Shown here piece after piece: positions 47,622 through 58,877 of a stretch of DNA of 64,000 bases (its first letter is position 1; each line of letters opens with the position of its first letter). This DNA comes from Achatina immaculata (lineage: Eukaryota > Mollusca > Gastropoda > Stylommatophora > Achatinidae). The translations under genes and the position numbers were made by a program. The notes under the pieces were generated by a model. The model did no database searches and had not been told where the DNA came from. It was given only the letters and a program-made list of their open reading frames with translations. The DNA lies in contig CM019716.1 in NCBI GenBank assembly GCA_009760885.1, forward strand, positions 11,354,438 through 11,418,437, given 5' to 3'.

Positions 47622-47872
47622 TTTGTGCTAGCTAGCAGTAGTAATAATGGTGGTAGCTAGCAGTAGTAATAATGGTGGTAGCTAGCAGTAGTAATAATAG
47701 TGGTAGCTAGCAGTAGTAATAATGGTGGTAGCTAGCAGTAGTAATAATGGTGGTAGCTAGCAGTAGTAATAATGGTGGTAGCTAGCAGTAGTAATAATGG
47801 TGGTAGCTAGCAGTAGTAATAATGGTGGTAGCTAGCAGTAGTAATAATGGTGGTAGCTAGCAGTACTAATGG
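47622..47872. repeat. 25-bp minisatellite derived from the GTA array
   Basis: About ten copies of a 25-bp unit with gctagcagtagtaataatgg, probably an expanded segment of the GTA repeat. Confidence 0.95.
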
Positions 47873-48337
47873 TAGAATAAGGGAGAGAGAGAGAGATTGA
47901 TACTCAGCAAAAAGAAGACATGTTAGCGCCGACAGGAGCAGGTATCATGTTTCACATTAACAACTAAACATCTACCCCCAACCTCCACCCCTCCACCCTC
48001 CCCCCGCCCCCTCAACCTGTTCCTGTTTATTTTCCTGAGTGCTTAGACTGTATCATAAATAAACAGGCCTGCTCTTTATCTCCTCCTCATAAATTACTGC
48101 CTCCACAGTCACAGACACACGCTTCTTCCTCCACGGGCACGGCAAGGTGATCTACAACTCTGTCTGTCCGTGTCTGCTGTCTGTGTCTGTCTGCCTGCCT
48201 GTCTGTCTGGTTCGATACAGGCAGAATCCTTCATTGCATTTGTAGTTTTGGGAACTGAGATGATCTTTGGAGCTCATCAGATATGGGTTTTGTCCCAAGA
48301 CCAACATTTTGCTGAAGTTTGTCCAGACACGATGCAG
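47873..48337. other. Non-coding spacer
   Basis: A short gaga run, a C-rich stretch near 47,970-48,012 and a ctgt/tctg run near 48,165-48,210. No gene seen. Confidence 0.5.
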
Positions 48338-48535
48338 CAGACAACCTGCCGAGGGTCACCATCAGACAACTTGCCGAGGATCATCATCAGACAACTTGCC
48401 GAGGATCATCATCAGACAACTTGCCGAGGGTCACCATCAGACAACTTGCCGAGGGTCACCATCAGACAACTTGCCGAGGATCATCATCAGACAACTTGCC
48501 GAGGATCATCATCAGACAACTTGCCGAGGGTCACA
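48338..48535. repeat. 25-bp minisatellite
   Basis: Eight copies of a 25-bp unit with cagacaacttgccgaggatc. Confidence 0.95.
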
Positions 48536-48699
48536 GCAGTCTCTTGAGACCTGTTCAGCTGTCATTTCTGATTCACTTGTACAGCAGGCACCATCTGTTT
48601 CTTGTTTTTAATTTATTCTAATTTGAATCTGAGGGTCTGTGCTGTCAATCTGAACATGATTAGTTGTTCTTTTCTGTTCTGCTGTTCCCACTTGTCATT

Positions 48700-49612
48700 G
48701 TGTAGAGTTGGTGAGCGTAGAGTTGATGAGCGTAGAGTTGGTGAGTGGAGAGTTGATGAGTGTAGAGCTGGTGTATATAGCGTTGGTGAGTGTAGAGTTG
48801 GTGTATGTAGCGTTGGTGAGTGTAGAGTTGGTGTATATAGCGTTGGTGTATGTAGCGTTGGTGAGTGTAGAGTTGGTGTATATAGCGTTGGTGTATATAG
48901 CGTTGGTGAGTGTAGAGTTGGTGTATATAGCGTTGGTGAGTGTAGAGTTGGTGTATATAGCGTTGGTGAGTGTAGAGTTGGTGTATATAGCGTTGGTGAG
49001 TGTAGAGTTGGTGTATGTAGAGGTGGTGAGTGTAGAGTTTGTGTATATAGCGTTGGTGAGTGTAGAGTTGGTGTATGTAGAGGTGGTGAGTGTAGAGTTG
49101 GTGTATATAGCGTTGGTGAGTGTAGAGTTGGTGTATGTAGCGTTGGTGAGTGTAGAGTTGGTGTATGTAGAGGTGATGAGTGTAGAGTTGGTGTATGTGG
49201 CGTTGGTTAGTGTAGAGTTGTTGTATGTAGCGTTGGTGAGTGTAGAGTTGGTGTATGTAGAGGTGGTGAGTGTAGAGTTGGTGTATATAGCGTTGGTGAG
49301 TGTAGAGTTGGTGTATGCAGCGTTGGTGAGTGTAGAGTTGGTGTATATAGCGTTGGTGAGTGTAGAGCTGGTGTATGTAGCGTTGGTGAGTGTAGAGTTG
49401 GTGTATATAGTGTTGATGAGTGTAGAGTTGGTGAGTGTAGAGTTGGTGTATGTAGCGTTGGTGAGTGTAGAGTTGGTGTATATAGCGTTGGTGAGTGTAG
49501 AGTTGGTGTATATAGCGTTGGTGAGTGTAGAGTTGGTGTATGTGGCGTTGGTGAGTGTAGAGTTGGTGTATGTAGAGGTGGTGAGTGTAGAGTTGGTGTA
49601 TATAGCCTTGGC
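48700..49612. repeat. 30-bp minisatellite, 0.9 kb
   Basis: About 30 copies of a 30-bp unit with gtgtagagttggtgtatata. Two half-unit types (tatatagcg and tatgtagag/tatgtagcg) are shuffled. It gives a 326-codon open frame (V/E/L/Y repeats) that I treat as an artefact. Confidence 0.95.
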
Positions 49613-49640
49613 CTTTCTTTGTAGGATCTGCTGTTATTAT

Positions 49641-49652
49641 TATTATTGCTTT
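49641..49652. repeat. Target site duplication, left copy
   Basis: tattattgcttt, identical to 51,131-51,142, flanking a minus-strand LINE. Confidence 0.8.
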
Positions 49653-51130
49653 CTTATCTTATATCTTATATCCTTCCCGTGCCGTTAGACGTCACATAGG
49701 GCTCGCAAAGTAGTTCGCCAATTTTTCCTGTCTTCGGCGAGTCTTTCAACCTCATCAAAGGATTTTATGCCTGTTAACTTGGCCTCTCTTAATAATGTTC
49801 TCTTCAGAGTTTCACGCGGTCTGCCCCTTTTTCTTCGGCCTGTTGTGTTCCACTTGATAGCTTGTTTTGGGATTCTCTGATCATTTCTTCTCATCAAGTG
49901 GCCAACATATGTCCATCTCCTTTTCCTGATCACCCGTGAGACTGGTTGTTGTTCAGTCATCTGTCTTATCTCTGCATTGTTCTTGAATTCATTCCACTTG
50001 ATGCCGAGTATTTTCCTTAGGCATTTGTTTTCAAAAGAGTCTAATTTCTTTTCTATTTCTTTAGTTGTTTTCCAGCTTTCACATGCATAAATGAGGGTGG
50101 ATATTACATTTGAATTGAATAGTCTTAACTTGGTTTTTGTGCTTATAACTTTTGAATTCCATATGTTCTCAAGATTCTTGAAGATTGATGCTGCTTTTGC
50201 AATTCTGATCCTAACTTCCTTTCTAGTGTCACCATCCTGGTCTATGTAGCTGCCAAGGTATGCAAATTGATTGACTTCTTCAATATCTGTCCCTTCTATG
50301 TGTATTTTTCCATTTTGATTGATGGGAATTTTCATTATTTTTGTTTTGTCCTTGTTAATTTCAAGTCCTATTTTGCTAGCCAGTGAAGATAGGCTATCTG
50401 TTTTTTCTTGCATGGAATTCACATTATTACTGATAAGAGTTATGTCATCAGCAAAATCAAGATCTTCTAGTTGGGTCCCATGTACCCAGTCAATACCTGT
50501 GTTACCTGTGCAGCATTTTTTCATTATGAAGTCTATTGTAATCCCAAAAAGTAAAGGAGACAGTATACATCCTTGTTTCACGCCTGTTTCAATCTGGAAC
50601 CATTCACTCATCCCTTCTTCTGTCTTGACTGCACAACCATATCCATTGTATAAGTCCTTAATGATGTTGACAATTTTAGATGGTATTCCATATAGACATA
50701 AAATTCTCCATAATGAATCTCTGTGTATGCTATCAAATGCCTTCTTAAAATCTATGAAATTCAGTATTAATGGTTTCTGCTTTTCAATATGTTCTTCAAG
50801 TATTATTCTGAGAGTAAAGATCTGGTCGAGACAGCTTCTCCCTTTTCGAAATCCTGCTTGTTCTTCTCTCATTGCAGTATCCACTATATCTTTGAGTCTA
50901 TTCAAAATGACCTTGCAAAATACTTTTGACACAACTGATATTAAGGTTACTCCTCTCCAGTTGTTACAGTCACTAAGGTTGCCCTTTTTTGGTATTTTCA
51001 CAATGATTCCCTTCTTCCAATTAGAAGGGACCTTTTCTTCTTTCCAAATCTTGTTAAACATTCTCTGTAGTTGTCTCATGTTGTCACTATTGATAGCTTT
51101 TAGCATCTCGGCTGTTATTTCATCTTTTTA
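49653..51130 (-). mobile_element. 5'-truncated LINE with open RT frame and 12-bp TSD
   Basis: The element starts inside the RT domain and ends with a short TATAAGA-type tail (about 49,653-49,672). Perfect 12-bp duplications (tattattgcttt) flank it. The RT-to-C-terminus frame is uninterrupted, suggesting a recent insertion. It lies next to a 30-bp minisatellite. Confidence 0.88.
49685..51127 (-). CDS. LINE reverse transcriptase, C-terminal part, uninterrupted frame
   Basis: About 480 codons read through the 5' truncation point (DEITAEMLKAI, shared with the LINE at 2-6 kb) to a stop at 49,685. Motifs are RGVTLISVVSKVF, EEQAGFRKGRSCLDQIF, NFIDFKKAFDSI (motif A), GVKQGCILSPLLFG (motif B), DLDFADDITL (motif C, FADD form), FAYLGSYIDQDGD, LIYACESW, GHLMRRNDQRIP and GRRKRGRPRETLKR. 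The endonuclease and N-terminal RT are absent, so it is dead as an autonomous element. No host role is suggested. Confidence 0.9.
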   Translation of the reverse strand, partial: KDEITAEMLKAINSDNMRQLQRMFNKIWKEEKVPSNWKKGIIVKIPKKGNLSDCNNWRGVTLISVVSKVFCKVILNRLKDIVDTAMREEQAGFRKGRSCLDQIFTLRIILEEHIEKQKPLILNFIDFKKAFDSIHRDSLWRILCLYGIPSKIVNIIKDLYNGYGCAVKTEEGMSEWFQIETGVKQGCILSPLLFGITIDFIMKKCCTGNTGIDWVHGTQLEDLDFADDITLISNNVNSMQEKTDSLSSLASKIGLEINKDKTKIMKIPINQNGKIHIEGTDIEEVNQFAYLGSYIDQDGDTRKEVRIRIAKAASIFKNLENIWNSKVISTKTKLRLFNSNVISTLIYACESWKTTKEIEKKLDSFENKCLRKILGIKWNEFKNNAEIRQMTEQQPVSRVIRKRRWTYVGHLMRRNDQRIPKQAIKWNTTGRRKRGRPRETLKRTLLREAKLTGIKSFDEVERLAEDRKNWRTTLRALCDV

Positions 51131-51142
51131 TATTATTGCTTT
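51131..51142. repeat. Target site duplication, right copy
   Basis: tattattgcttt, matching 49,641-49,652. Confidence 0.8.
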
Positions 51143-52091
51143 GCTGTTGTTTTATTATTATTATGACACCACCTTCACCAGACACTTGTCTCAACAGACA
51201 CCATCTTCACAAGGAAACTTGTAGAAAATCTTACGAGCTGAACTCAAGTACACACATGGTCTCCCTCCCTCTCCGACTCTTCCCCTTCATCCCCCCAACC
51301 CCCTACCCCACCCCCCCCCCCCCCGAAATATTTCTGTCTGTGATCCATATGGCGAGGTCATGACCCCAAAAGACTATCGGACAACTCACATTAATTGGAC
51401 AGTACACCTTTGTCAGGTAAAACTTCTAGTGTACGTGCAAAAGGAAGTCGGAACACCTGGTGCTTGCATACGGGTTCAAGGACAAAGTATTTAGGTCAGA
51501 CAATTTAAAAAGTAGGTCAGCGATCAATAACCTGTTATGTGTTATTTGTTTGCTATTTAAAATGTTTTCCAAAATAGCCCGGGCTGAATCAATACGCGCA
51601 CTCCACTACCCATGATACACCGCGCTGATCCTGCGCACTTGCTAGCTGATAGATAACGGGTTAGATAACCGTGCTGATGCGCAGTTTGAATTGATGTAGG
51701 CCTCTGAGTTATAGGGGGTAAGTGGGTGGAGCCTTCTAAGTACACAGACTGGATCAGTTTTCGCTGTAAAGTGCACATTTCGAAATGGATGTGAATTAAC
51801 TGGTAGTTCTTTGTAGTGATCTCAGTTTGGCTTCTTCTATGTTAGAGACGGAACATGATTTTTTTTTATTTTTCTTTTCTCTGCCAAGCCAGTTTAGGTC
51901 AAGAAGAAAGGACATACGGTGAAACTGCAGTTTATGTTACAGAAAGAATCATCATCATCATCATCATCATCATCATGCCTCTCTACAATTAATGCTGATA
52001 TTTTGTCTCCGTTCAAGACTTGCTCTATATCTAGTCTACGATCATCATCATCATCATCATCATCATCATCTCAGCCATTACAGTGCTAGAT
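51143..52091. other. Non-coding spacer with simple repeats
   Basis: A C-run near 51,308-51,325 and (ATC)n at about 51,951-51,976 and 52,041-52,071. No gene seen. Confidence 0.55.
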
Positions 52092-52403
52092 CAGGGGTGT
52101 CTAACGGGCGGCCAGATGGCAGCATGCGGCCCTCGAGGCTTTTTTTTTTGCGACCCGCAATGTTATTGTGAAAATATAATTTATATGATTAAAACGAACA
52201 TATCTTTCTCTCACTACATGTAAAAACATCTTTAAAAAATCTAAAAAGCTGACTAAATGCAATGAATTCACCTTTACTTCATATGTCACTTTTCTCATTC
52301 CTTTTGTGAGTTGCTAAAAACTAGATCATCCAGATGCTCTCCACCACTTGATTTCTGCTGACAGATGTGGCCCTTTGAGACCACTGAAGCTGGACAAGAC
52401 CCG
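52092..52403. mobile_element. Candidate non-autonomous hAT element
   Basis: It starts caggggtgtctaacgggcgg, followed by a gcggccc-rich segment, and ends with gatgtggccctttgagacca. GC-rich 'cggccc' ends around an AT-rich core are typical of some hAT MITEs. No clear 8-bp duplication or perfect inverted end is visible, so the right boundary is approximate. Confidence 0.38.
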
Positions 52404-52534
52404 CCTTAGTCTTCTCTTGTCTCTTGCTTAACACATACAGCATTTCTGAGGGAGGGGCGGTTTCCTGCCACTTTATATTTTTCATTAACTGTCTCCATTT
52501 TTTAATGCCATGTCACCATGTATACTATGTGTCA

Positions 52535-52795
52535 TCTTCGTCACTTGCATGTCATGTGTCATCTTCGTCACTTGCATGGCATATATCATCTTCGTCACTT
52601 GCATGTCATGTGTCATCTTCGTCACTTGCATGTCATGTGTCATCTTCGTCACTTACATGTCATGTGTCATCTTCGTCACTTGCATGTCATGTGTCATCTT
52701 CGTCACTTACATGTCATGTGTCATCTTCGTCACTTGCATGTCATGTGCCATCTTCGTCACTTGCATGTCATGTGCCATCTTCGTCACTTGCGTGT
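52535..52795. repeat. 27-bp minisatellite
   Basis: About ten copies of a 27-bp unit with catgtgtcatcttcgtcact, open in all plus frames. Confidence 0.95.
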
Positions 52796-52869
52796 TTCTT
52801 AAATCATGCAGAAAATATTTAAATAGCTTCCAGCTACAGAGCTACAAAAAATATTTTCTTAAATAATAC

Positions 52870-53060
52870 TGTTTATACAAGAATACTGGAAACGTGTTTT
52901 TACAAGAATGCTGCAAACTTGTTTGTACAAGAATACTGGAAACATGTATACAAGAATACTGTCAAATTTGTTTGTACAAGAATACTGGAAATTTTATTTG
53001 TACAAGAATGCTGGAAATTTGTTTGTACAAAGGATTCTTGAAACATGTTTCTACAAAAAT
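52870..53060. repeat. Diverged minisatellite of about 24 bp
   Basis: About eight variable copies around tttgtacaagaatactggaa. Confidence 0.88.
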
Positions 53061-53940
53061 ATTTAAAACCCGCGCAAATAGGAAAGTCTCAACATCTCTT
53101 TTGTCTTTAAAATACTAGGCTAAATAGCTCAATGTGACCATTTTCAGAAACTTCAATAACTGATTATTGTTTCATTACTTCCAATATCATAAATAAATAA
53201 ACTGTGCTCTTTGGAGCGCAAATTTTTTAAATTATGCATTGTCAAATAAGATGTAGAAGTTTGGCACACTAGAAAAAAAAATATCATGGAAATACGGAGA
53301 GCCGTACTAAGAAGTTGCTTCGCATTCCCTGTACAACCTTCCCTTAGCATTTGGATGTAGTGACAGCCTCGGGGCTACAGCAAGTTTGGACAGCTTACCC
53401 TACGCGAAAAACAAACAAACAGAGAACAACCGAGAAATCCTCATACAAGATCCCCGAGAGGTGAAGCCAGAACCTTGTAGTGATTTTAACATCACCACCA
53501 CATGTCTGAACAACTCTGATACTGTTGTTCGTGTTTGTGTCATAACAAATAAGACAATGGCTGATTATAAAGTTACCAGATATCAAAGCCAGGTGAACTT
53601 TACCAGGCATTCTTCGCCTATTCCTGTCAGCTAAACAGCAACGTTTATCTTCAAACAGACCTTTATGTGGGCCATCTCGGTGAGGGTTTGTCTGGTGTGT
53701 GTACATGCCACAAGCCACGGGCAGCATTTGCACATTCTGAAGTGCTTTCTGGCTGTGATCGTGACAAACAAAACACGGAGATGTCTTAGGAATTCAGACA
53801 ATGAATTTCAGCCTTAGAAAATGTTGAAAAGAATCATCATCATCATGTCTCCCATCATGCCGCTCGCAGTCTACATATATCGGTAAGCAATTGCCATTTA
53901 TCCAGTCATAAAAAAATAACCCTGATGACCGAGTTCGTTG
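53061..53940. other. Non-coding spacer
   Basis: Overlapping open frames on both strands near 53,386-53,733 show no recognisable motif or splice support. Confidence 0.5.
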
Positions 53941-53944
53941 GAGA

Positions 53945-54450
53945 AAACCCAGTTATTTCCAGTTTAAGACACACGGAAACCTAGTTATTTCCAGTTTAAG
54001 ACACACGGAAACCTAGTTATTTCCAGTTTAAGACACACGGAAACCCAGTTATTTCCAATTTAAGCCACAAGAAAACCCAGTTATTCATAGTTTAAGATAC
54101 AAGAAAACCCAGTTATTCCCAGTTTAAGACACGAAAGCCCAGTTATTCCAAGTTTAACACACAGGAAAACCCATTTATTTCTAGTTTAAGACACGAAAAC
54201 CCAGTTATTCCCAGTTTAAGATACAAGAAAACCCAGTTATTCCCAGTTTAAAACACACGAAAAAACCCAGTTATTCCCAGTTTAAGATACAAGAAAACCC
54301 AGTTATTCCCAGTTTAAGATACAAGAAAACCCAGTTATTCTCAGTTTAAGATACAAGAAAACCCAGTTATTCTCAGTTTAAGATACAAGAAAACCCAGTT
54401 ATTCCCAGTTTAAAACACAAGAAAACCCATTTACTTCCACGTTAAGACAC
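53945..54450. repeat. 32-bp minisatellite
   Basis: About 16 copies of a 32-bp unit with cccagttattcccagtttaa. Confidence 0.95.
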
Positions 54451-56000
54451 CACACTCGTCTACTCTGTCGATCTCAACACAGAACATAGGAGAAGAAAAG
54501 ACAGAGGAAGACAGAAGGAGTTTTAAACACGTGGCACAAAGACAGCTGTCTCCAGACAGGCTGACGTCCTGGCTGGCGCTGAGGGGTGCCATGTTGTTCC
54601 CACGCCCAGACGCCGACCAGGTCGTTCTGACCAGACGCTATAAATCATTTAAGGACCAGACGCGCAAACAGCAAAGTCCACCCATCAAAGACCACCTTGG
54701 TCTGGTGGTGGCAATTTGCTTGCTAGATTTTGCTCTGGCTGTCGGATAATGGCCATGACCCTCCACTGCATTTCCAGTCAGAACTTTGTACTGCTGCTCC
54801 TCAAGTTAGAAATTATTGTCTATCAGGTTGACAAGATGTCTGCTTCAAAGACGCACGCCAACTATCTATGAGAAAATACTGGACACTGGCATTTGCGTAT
54901 TCGCGGATACAAGTTATTCGCTATTGGGTTTTGTGTAACAGAACAATATGGGTTTATTACAGCTTGTTATATTCAGTCGTTTGTTTAAATCGTTCTGTCA
55001 GTCACTCGGACGTAGCAGGCACACCTGACGAAGCTCATCATGGCTGGCCAGAGGTTGTTTGTCCACACACGATGTCAAACGCCATCTGTTATTTTTATCC
55101 CACTTCAGAGAGCTTTTACTGTTGTCTCCAAATAACTGATTGGTCGAATATCAACCAGTACATGTCACCGGTAGCTGGTTACGAATTCTAATAACACTGC
55201 AGGGTTGTCTCTTCCCGTGCCACAGGAAGGAACGCGGACGTTCAGTTGGATGCTGAAATAAAAGCGCGGGTCTTGATAGGGTTGGGGGTATAGTTATAAA
55301 ATGGAAAACAGTATTTCCATGTACCTCCGTATACTTATTATGTTTCAAAGTATAGCTAAATGTATGAAAATGTCATAAATGCAGAGTTTTTTTTCAGAAA
55401 AAAGAAGTAATGTGATGTTTTTAGACAATGATTGTGCCCAGCTCACCATCGGCTAGGTCTAGATCTACACTACTTACCATCTGAGATGTCTAGATCTACT
55501 TGTCGATCTCGTATTGTGATTCTATGTTGCATTCTCGCTAAACTAATGTCTGAAATAACCTCCTAACTACTTCTCCAGTCGCCTAATATGTCTAGATCTA
55601 CTTGGGATACATTCAAGAGCAGTGGGGTGGTCACAGGCCATGTCTATACCCCTATCTACATCATCAAAAATAGAAAATTTTCCATGTTTCTCTTCCTTTT
55701 TCTCGCTCAGCATCGCTCATAACTAAGCACTCTTTCACCATTTTGAAAAGTGTCACCGGAAACGCGGACGAAATATGTACAATTTAAATGTTAACCGGTT
55801 TTTTAATAAAACAAACCAAGAGTTGCTATATCGACGATACGTACGATGTCGGAAAACCCTAGCGACCAAAGACACGGGAAGAGTTAATCAAAGTGTCCGA
55901 CTAACCAGTCGGTCAGTCTAAACCGACTTAATGTCAGATAGCCACTCCAGCCAGAGATGTCAAGGTTGAGATGAAAAGAGTCCACTGATGCAGGTTTAGT
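54451..56000. other. Non-coding or unrecognised sequence
   Basis: An open frame at 54,531-54,749 (MAQRQLSPDRLTSWL start) is GC-richer than its surroundings but matches nothing I recognise. The rest shows no coding signal. Confidence 0.45.
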
Positions 56001-56003
56001 ACC

Positions 56004-56560
56004 GCGATCTGTCCGGTAGTTCCGCTTTGTCTACCCTCGCCAGATCTGTCCGGTAGTTCCGCCTTGTTTACCCTCGCCAGATATGTCTGGTAGTTCCGCC
56101 TTGTCTACCCTCGCCAGATCTGTCCGGTAGTTCCGCCTTGTCTACCCTCGCCAGATCTGTCCGGTAGTTCCGCCTTGTCTACCCTCGCCAGATATGTCTG
56201 GTAGTTCCGCTTTGTCTACCCTCGCCAGATATGTCCGGTAGTTCCGCTTTGTCTACCCTCGCCAGATCTGTCCGGTAGTTCCGCTTTGTCTACCCTCGCC
56301 AGATATGTCTGGTAGTTCCGCTTTGTCTACCCTCGCCAGATATGTCCGGTAGTTCCGTTTTGTCTACCCTCGCCAGATATGTCTGGTAGTTCCGCCTTGT
56401 CTACCCTCGCCAGATCTGTCCGGTAGTTCCGCCTTGTCTACCCTCGCCAGATCTGTCCGGTAGTTCCGCCTTGTCTACCCTCTCCAGATCTGTCCGGTAG
56501 TTCCGCCTTGTCTACCCTCGCCAGATATGTCCGGTAGTTCCGCCTTGTCTACCCTCGCCA
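56004..56560. repeat. 37-bp minisatellite
   Basis: About 15 copies of a 37-bp unit with tccggtagttccgccttgtc. Variants are c/t in ccgcc and atctgtcc/atatgtct. Confidence 0.96.
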
Positions 56561-56607
56561 GTCTTGAATGATTACATGTGAGCAAACTTATGTAAGTAGT
56601 TTTAGTA

Positions 56608-56752
56608 AGATATATATATATAATGCTGTAATAAACAGCTGTTATATATGGGTATATATATGCTGTAATAAACAGCTGTTATATATGGGTATATATATGC
56701 TGTAATAAACAGTTGTTATATATATATATATATGTTTATTACAGCATATATA
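56608..56752. repeat. Short tandem repeat ending in an AT-rich inverted repeat
   Basis: About three copies with tgctgtaataaacagctgtt. The last forms a perfect 17-bp inverted repeat (atatgctgtaataaaca / tgtttattacagcatat) around a (TA)n-rich loop of about 21 bp. Confidence 0.88.
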
Positions 56753-57450
56753 CAGTTTCTCATATCTGTTTAGATATTTGGATAATACCTTTTCCTTTGG
56801 AGTGGAGAGGTTAAGCTAGAGCAGTGGCCATGGAGTATGAAGGCTGGGTTGTAAACTATCAAGTTTATTTACCCATCGGCCTGACATGTGCCCGAGGTCT
56901 TTAGTCAGCTTACAATATAAAAGACGACCCGTTTCTGTCTCATATATGACAATGACTTGGTGGAGAGAGATTTTTTGTAAAACTAACACATGTTCAAATT
57001 CCGAAATTTGCTTTACAGCCTTTCTTTACCAAAGCCCAGGCGTGGACTAAAACGTTGACAGAATAGCGCTGACTTAGGTCTTCACAATTTTTCCAGTCGT
57101 GGTCAGGTGTTACTGGTCAAAGGGAGCGACTGGCCAATCACATGCCGTCTTTAAATTTATCATAATACTAGGAAATCGCCAAGTTTGGTCTGGGATGAGA
57201 AGACATCAGAGGGCATTTGATTCGGAAGCGAAGCTCCCTCTGACAAGTCGACTTTACCTGTGGTGGGTAATGTTACAATATTTCTGCTTGCTGGTTTATT
57301 ACAGTACTTCACTCTCCTATTTCCTTAATAAAAATGAAAAAAAAATCACATGAAGTGTGAGAGAATTTATGACGGATTTCTTTTACTACATAAAAAAGTC
57401 AAAGTATTTACTCATTTGTTGTGGCTTGGTTGTTGGTAATATTCAGAATT
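56753..57450. other. Non-coding spacer
   Basis: No repeat or coding motif recognised. Confidence 0.5.
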
Positions 57451-57457
57451 AGTTGCT

Positions 57458-57680
57458 CTCTCTCTCTCTCCTTCCCTCCCTCTGTTTCTCCCTTCTCTCA
57501 CTCTCTCTCCTTCCCTCCCTCTGTTTCTCCTTTCTCCTTATTATCTCTCTCCTTCCCTCCCTCTGTTTCTCCTTTCTCCTTTTTATCTCTCTCCTTCCCT
57601 CCCTCTGTTTCTCCCTTCTCCTCACGCCCTCTCCTTCCCTCCCTCTGTTTCTCCTCACTCTCTCTCTCTCCTTCCCTCCC
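57458..57680. repeat. CT-rich repeat of about 37-42 bp, left of LINE
   Basis: About five copies with ccttccctccctctgtttct separated by ctctctc runs. The same motif resumes at 58,628 after the LINE fragment. Confidence 0.93.
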
Positions 57681-58626
57681 GGAAACATCACAGATAGAAA
57701 ACGTTAGCGAGCACAAAACACTAGATCTTATTATTGACCAACATCTGACCTGGAACTCTCATATGCAAGGTCTAACAAAACTCATCGCACAGAAAGTATA
57801 CCAGTTAGCCAAAATTAAGCACTTCATCGATCAAGACACAAGGAAGACATACTACATATCACATATACAAACACATTTAGACTATTGCTCAACAGTTTGG
57901 GATGATTGCTCAGTGTCAAATATAAAGAGGCTCTACTCACTGCAAAAGCGAGCAGTAAAGCTTATTAGTGGCAAAGATCAAGCACAAACAACTCACCAGC
58001 ACAAACGTATCAAATTACTACCTCTTAAGAACAGGTTCCTCTTCAACAAAGCCAAGTTAGTACATCAAATTCTTTCACAACATGCCCCGCCTTATCTATG
58101 GAACCTGTTTAAATTTAGCCCACAGAGCAGCCAACGCTTGAACAACATATGTCTTCCAAAACCTAGACTTGATCTTTACAAGAAAAGCTTTAGTTATTCT
58201 GCTGCTCATCTTTGGAATACCCTCCCATCCTGTATAAAAAATATAAATTATATTCCTTCCTACAACTACAAGCTTTCCCAATATCTATTTGATGTCGACT
58301 ACATGCCTCCATGAATCATAAAACTTACAGACACCGAATACAGTTAATTGTTTATTCTGAATAGTCCCGAAAATTTTGTTTAGTAGATAGTCATTTATAA
58401 TGTATGTAGTTAGTTCTGTACTGAGTGAATGTTTAAGAGCCAAACGTAAATGTTATATTTTATTTTATGTCTCTCAGCTTCAATGTTAGTTATGTTTGTT
58501 ATATGAACAGCATATTTGTAGAATGTCTGGAATAGAGTGAAAGATGTATGATAAAGGGCAGAATGTCAGACGGGCCTGCGTGCCCAATTCTTAACCCTTT
58601 TGAAATAAAGATCAATCAATCAATCA
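57681..58626 (+). mobile_element. LINE family B, 5'-truncated, with 3' UTR and ATCA tail
   Basis: The frame to 58,314 encodes LIIDQHLTWNSHM, HLDYCSTVWDDCS, LQKRAVKLISGKD, LVHQILSQHAPPYLWNLFKF, LPKPRLDLYKKS and AAHLWNTLPSCIKNI, the region after the RT in CR1/jockey-like LINEs. It then has a 300-bp 3' UTR with aataaag and a tandem atca tail (58,607-58,626). CT-rich repeat lies on both sides. The coding part is uninterrupted, suggesting fairly recent insertion. Confidence 0.9.
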
Positions 58627-58627
58627 G

Positions 58628-58690
58628 TCACTCCCTCTGTTTCTCCCTTCTCCTCACTCTCTCTCTCTCTCATCCCCCCCCCCTCGCTCA
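58628..58690. repeat. CT-rich repeat, right of LINE
   Basis: Begins actccctctgtttctccctt, the same repeat as at 57,458-57,680. Confidence 0.9.
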
Positions 58691-58877
58691 TTCTCCTCAT
58701 TCCTCTCTCTTAACTCCTCCAGTCTAGTTCCTCTAATGTTAGTATTCTCACTCACAGACTTTGCTTGTTTTCTCCTCTGTTAATATCAAAGAAGATTTAT
58801 ATTTCCACTGTTTTCATCCATTTTATATATCGACACGAATCAGTCTTTACTGTATACACCAGTTAAAACACTCTTAA

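Noticed and set aside
48708..49688. 326-codon V/E/L/Y repeat protein
   Set aside because: Pure 30-bp minisatellite translation.
51951..52071. His-rich or Asp-rich coding runs from (ATC)n
   Set aside because: Simple trinucleotide repeats with no surrounding coding sequence.
54531..54749. 72-codon GC-rich frame as a small gene
   Set aside because: No homology signal, signal peptide or splice context that I can see.
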